NCBI RefSeq assembly: GCF_950295315.1
Contig: NW_026647551.1
Coordinates: 1-64,000 of the forward strand
From: Erinaceus europaeus
Lineage: Eukaryota > Chordata > Mammalia > Eulipotyphla > Erinaceidae
DNA: 64,000 bases
Direction of reading: 5' to 3'
In this document: in pieces, positions 59,736 through 64,000 of the stretch
Layout of the letters: every line of letters starts with the position of its first letter
How positions within the stretch are numbered: the first letter of the stretch is position 1
Translations under genes and position numbers: made by a program
The notes under the pieces: model-generated
Databases searched by the model: none
What the model was told of the DNA's origin: nothing
Seen by the model: only the letters and a program-made list of their open reading frames with translations

Positions 59736-60856
59736 TGGATTTACTATTGAAGGCAATATGACCTGCCTCGTTTTGAATCTCATTATCCTGAGGGTCAGTC
59801 CTGGAGACAGTGTCATGACACGACACACGGAGATCTCTGGTATCAGAGAGCACCTGGAACAGCAGATGGGTCTCTAGTGCCAGGGTAGGAGCAACACCCC
59901 ATCCACCCTCCACGGAGTCCACCTGCCTGCATTTTGGTCCTTTTCCCTCCAAAAAAGATATTTCCCTTTTTTCACTGAGAAACAAGCAGCAGAAAGGTTA
60001 CCCAGGCAGGGGAAAAAAATTTAAAAAAGGCTTTTTTTTTTTTTAACCGTAGCGAATGACCATCTTCTGGGAAGTACAGGTTTTTAACCAGAAAACTCTG
60101 TCTGTCTGTGTCCTAGTCCACAGAAAGAGCCACTAGCCCAGCCAGATCTCACGCTCTGATGGGGTGTTTTTGCCAGTCAAAAGTCTGGCACTGCGCAATA
60201 GGTATTGGGCTGCCAGAGACCCAAATGCTACATTGTAGATGGACTGTTTGCAGTTCTTGCTCCCCAGGACATTGGACTTTCTCAACTCCCTGCCCTACAG
60301 CATAAAAAAAAAGATTCCTGACCAACCTTAGAGCAAATGGAGTGGGGGCGAGTGGAGCTTGTTGCATGTCTGCTCTGCTCATGCCCAGGTGTCTGTTGGG
60401 GGCCGTGGCAGAGGCAGTCAGGGGGCTAGGTAGCAGAAGGAGACTGTTTGAGAGGCAGGCTGCAGGCAGGGGATCCCGTGAGTGTGTGCAGGGCTGTGTG
60501 TGTGGGTGTGGTGGCAGGGGGTTAGGGCAGGTCCCCCAGCTGGATGGTGAGATGGCAGCTGGGCTGGCTCTGGTCCCCCAGGGCTGAAGCACAGAAGCAG
60601 GGTGGTAGTAAAGTAGTGCAGGGAGGCACACAGTAGATGTTAGTTGGGGAGCTGGGGGACAGAGGGCAAGTGGAAAGTGGGCATCCTTGAGGAGGGGTCT
60701 GGAGTAGAGAGTGGGAGGAGCTGGAGGCATGGAAGGTCCCAGGAACCAGGGACTGACAGGAACAGATTCCTGCACCCACCCACTGGATAGAAGCTGCAGC
60801 AGCCAAAGCAGCAGCCCTGGCTTGCCTAGGCCAAGGGCCCTGAGTGAGGCCCTCTG

Positions 60857-60958
60857 AGGATGAGGAAGAGAAGGAGGAGGAGGTGGAGGAGGAGGAGGAG
60901 GAGGAGGAAGAGGAGGAGGAAGAAGAGGAGGAGGAGGTGGATGAGGAGGGGCAGGAGG
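60857..60958 (+). repeat. (GGA)n purine tract in A unit R2
   Basis: Shorter than in the left array and arranged differently (GAAGAGAAGGAGGAGGAGGT start). Confidence 0.88.
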
Positions 60959-62029
60959 GCAGCTAACAGTAGGCAATGGGATTAATAGAGGCCTCCATTA
61001 CAGAGGCATGTGTCCAGGCAGGCACCCACCAATCCTCAGGGGCAGCTCAGGGCACCCAGGGACCTGGTGTGGGTATTTCTGGGGCGGGGACAGTCAGTCA
61101 GTCAGCAGGACTGTGTGTCAGTGCAAATGATGGGACAGGGGCCAGGCGGGCCTTGGTCCCCAGCCCAGGGCTGTCAGATGCCAGCCCCATGCCCAGACAC
61201 ACACCAATCTGCCTATAGCCCCTTGGCCCGGCCGACCTCCACCTGCTTTGGCCTGGTGCTCTGGCTCTGGTGGCTGGCCGCCACCCTTCAAGGTCAAGTT
61301 CAGGGTGGGGGTCATGGCTGCTGATCAACTGGATGGGCGGGGTCCCCGTGGCCTAGCAAGCACAGGAGCCCTCTGTGATTTCCTAGCCCCTGGCATTCTG
61401 TGCTGGCCACACTGGCACTGGGCAGCCCAACTGCCCTGCCACTACGTCAGCGAGCAGCGCCCAGACGCCTGGGCCCTGGCACAGAGGGACGGAAGGATGG
61501 GAAGACAGTTCTCACCGACAAGGGACCTCAGGGATGGTAGCCAAGAGAAGACAGGTGGAGGTTTGCCCAGGATTCAGGGAGCCCAGGCCAGAACTGCCTG
61601 CATGCCTGCCTGCCTTCCTGGATGTCTGTATGCTGCCTTTGTCCAGGTAGGTTTCTCAGGTCTCCTCCACTCCTGTCCTCTCCTGTCCTCTCCTGCCCTC
61701 ACCATCCTCTCCCCTCTGCTCTCCTCTGCACTTTGCTTCTCTCCTTTGTCTGTCTTCTCTTCCGGATGCCCTGCTCAACAGCTCCAGCACTTGTGATGGT
61801 TCTCCAGTGACAGCTTTTCACAACCCCTTCCACCCCCTCCCTGTCCCTAAGGTGACCCAACTCACAGGTCTCCAGCTCACCCCAACCACACCCACACCCC
61901 CCAACACATTCCTTGGTTCAGCCCCTCTGCCCTATTCAGCCGAACTCGCGCCTTTGCAACCTACTTATGCATCCTGGTTTGTCTTCACCATTCAAGGAGA
62001 GATCTCCTTTTATACTTAGCTTGGTTGAC

Positions 62030-62155
62030 TGGTGGATGTATGGATGGATGGATGGATGGATGGATGGATGGATGGATGCATGCATGCATGCATGCATGGA
62101 TGGATGTATGGATGTATAGATTGAGGGGTGGATGGATGGATGCATGGACAGGTCT
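62030..62155 (+). repeat. (TGGA)n/(TGCA)n minisatellite in A unit R2
   Basis: Longest allele (about 125 bases). It includes a TGCATGCATGCATGCATGCA run absent from the other units, evidently a secondary expansion of a TGGA-to-TGCA mutant. Confidence 0.88.
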
Positions 62156-62420
62156 ATGGATTGGTTTTGTAGAGGCAGAGTACCATCTAGGGGTACTTGA
62201 GACAGCTGGTGTCAGAGCCCGAGTCTATGTCAAATGTAAAACATTAATTCTTCAATAACAAAAATGAATAAGCACCTAAATAAATAAATAAATATAAAAA
62301 CTGGGTTAAAAAAAACATGGCGTCTTTGCCTTTCTGCATATGGTATGCTGTGAGGATCTTAACAAGGAAAGCATTTTCAGAGTAGACCCATTGAAGTAGT
62401 GGAATATTTCCTTTTCCTTT

Positions 62421-62645
62421 TTCTTTTTTTACTTTCAATTTTCTTGTTTATTTATTGGAATAAATAGACAGGAATTGAGAGGAAAGGGAGGGATAGAGAG
62501 TTTGTGACACAGAGAGAGTCACCTGCAGCACTTCTGCACCACTTGTAAAGATTTCCCTCGGCAGGTGGGGACCAGGGTCTTGAAGTCCAGTCCCCCTGCA
62601 TTGTAACATGAGTGCTTAACTGGGTGTGGCACCACCTGGTACCCT
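62421..62645 (-). mobile_element. SINE 1 in A unit R2
   Basis: Same SINE at the same unit position as in R1. Confidence 0.75.
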
Positions 62646-62868
62646 TGATGGGACACATTTTTTAGCAATGTAAAGAAATTCTCCTGGCAAGGTAATAAAA
62701 AAATAAATGAAGTAAACAAAAGTGCATTTACATTAACTCTGGAAACACACAGGTACATATACATCTCTGTTACCTGTATTACTTATTCTTGATTGATTGA
62801 CTGCCTCAAGGGGTTATTGCCTCAGCTCAGTGCCTGTGCCACGAATAATCCACAGCCCCTGCACTCCT

Positions 62869-63150
62869 TTTGTTCCCCTTTCGCTGCCCTTGTTGCTTGG
62901 TCACTGTGGTGGTTATTGTTGTGGATATTGTTGTTGTTGTGACCTTGCATCAGACAGAGAGAAAAGGAGAGAGCAGGGGAAATACAGAGTGGGAGAGAAA
63001 GATAGAACCCCTAAAGACCTGCTTCACCCCCTGTAAAGCGACTCCCCTGCAGGTGGGGGTCTGGGCGCCAGACCCCAGACCCTTCCACCTGTCCCCTCTT
63101 TTCGTGAGCGCCACAAGGCCTTAGCCCTCTGACATATCGCCAAACCTCCC
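62869..63150 (-). mobile_element. SINE 2 in A unit R2
   Basis: Same SINE 2 as in R1, with a GTGGATATTG variant in the TTG repeat. Confidence 0.78.
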
Positions 63151-63850
63151 TGGATTTACTTTTGAAGGCAATATTACCTGCCTCGTTTTGAATCTCATTA
63201 TCCTGAGGGTTAGTCCTGGAGACAGTGTCATGACACGACACACGGAGATCTCTGGTATCAGAGAGCACCTGGAACAGCAGCTGGGTCTCTAGTGCCAGGG
63301 CAGGAGCAACTCCCCATCCACCCTCCACGGAGTCCACCTGCATGCATTTTGGTCCTTTTCCCTCCAAAAAAGATCTTTCCCTTTTTTCACTGAGAAACAA
63401 GCAGCAGAAAGGTTACCCAGGCAGGGGAAAAAAATTTTTAAAAGGCTTTTTTTTTTTTTAACCATAGCGAATGACCATCTTCTGGGAAGTACAGGTTTTG
63501 AACCTGAAAACTCTGTCTGTCTGTGTCCTAGTCCACAGAAAGTGCCACTAGCCCAGCCAGATCTCACGCTCTGATATGGGTCTTTTTGCCAGTCAAAAGT
63601 CTGCACAGCGCACGAGGGATTGTGCGGCCTGAGACCCAAATGCTACATTGTAGATGGACTGTTTGCAGTTCTTGCTCCCCAGGACATTGGACTTTCTCAA
63701 CTCCCTGCCCTACAGCATGAAAAAAAAAGATTCTTGACCAACCTTAGAGCAAATGGAGTGGGGGCGAGTGGAGCTTGTTGCATGTCTGCGCTGCTCATGC
63801 CCAGGTGTCTGTGGGGGGCCGTGGCAGAGGCTCTAAGGGGGCTAAGGGGC

Positions 63851-64000
63851 AGAAGGAGACTGTTTGAGAGGCAGACTGCAGGCAGGGGATCCCGTGAGTG
63901 TGTGCAGGGCTGTGTGTGTGGGTGTGGTGGCAGGGGGTTAGGGCAGGTCCCCCTGCTGGATGGTGAGATGGCAGCTGGGCTGGCTCTGGTCCCCCAGGGC
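63851..64000 (+). repeat. Family A, right-hand unit R3 (start only)
   Basis: First 150 bases of the next unit, cut by the window edge. The array continues beyond. Confidence 0.9.

Larger units (their letters stand above)
58121..60434 (+). repeat. Family A, right-hand unit R1 (5' truncated)
   Basis: Last 2.3 kb of a family A unit, starting at the phase of base 1100 of unit 1. It carries many substitutions and small indels relative to the left array (for example TTACCTCTCCTGTC added near 58307), so it belongs to a diverged subfamily. Confidence 0.9.
60435..63850 (+). repeat. Family A, right-hand unit R2 (complete, 3416 bp)
   Basis: Complete unit between two AGAAGGAGACTGTTTGAGAG starts. It is closer to R1 than to the left copies: both share TGGGGTCTGGGCGCCAGACC in SINE 2, the GTGGTTATTGTTGTGG change and a shorter A/T pair. 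A GC-rich open frame that the left copies share is broken here by indels, which argues against coding. Confidence 0.92.

Noticed and set aside
60149..60976. 275-residue minus-strand frame with polyproline
   Set aside because: The proline run is the complement of the GGA tract. The frame is not maintained in the other A units and has no recognisable domain.

Overview
This is repeat-dense mammalian nuclear DNA. I find no host protein-coding gene, rRNA, tRNA or CRISPR array that I can defend. Two tRNA-derived SINE types inside the first repeat family resemble, as I remember them, the abundant SINEs of hedgehogs (Erinaceus and relatives). The L1-like 3' end near 16.57-17.45 kb fits that lineage too. 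No database was searched, so the organism is an inference.

Layout: (1) 1-9923 holds three direct copies, the third truncated, of a macrosatellite of about 3.4 kb ('family A'). Each complete copy carries a GGA purine tract, a TGGA minisatellite and two minus-strand SINEs. The three copies are nearly identical. (2) 9925-15615 is a class II (betaretrovirus/IAP-like) endogenous retrovirus on the minus strand. Reading 5' to 3' on that strand it has a complete 471-bp 5' LTR, a tRNA-Lys-type primer site, gag with one internal stop, a recognisable gag-pro frameshift signal, a deletion removing protease and reverse transcriptase, an open RNase H-integrase frame, a long AT-rich 3' region without env, a polypurine tract, and only the first 121 bp of the 3' LTR. 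(3) 15616-58120 is a second direct array ('family B'), with a full unit of about 2.5 kb and roughly 17 complete or rearranged units. Most units end in a (CT)n(TA)n tract followed by the same start block. Some units are expanded by nested modules of about 1 kb ('family C'), by an L1-like fragment, and by two unclassified insertions. (4) 58121-64000 returns to family A with copies clearly diverged from the left-hand ones.

The unusual points are the A / provirus+B / A sandwich with non-matching unit phase at its two edges; a young-looking provirus (2 mismatches in 121 comparable LTR bases) with an inverted LTR tip at its pol deletion joint; a textbook slippery heptamer plus possible pseudoknot at the gag stop; and a cluster of perfect inverted repeats in its 3' noncoding RNA. 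Nothing here amounts to a demonstrated new gene system. Most open frames in the arrays are by-products of low-complexity or GC-rich repeats and are not annotated as genes.
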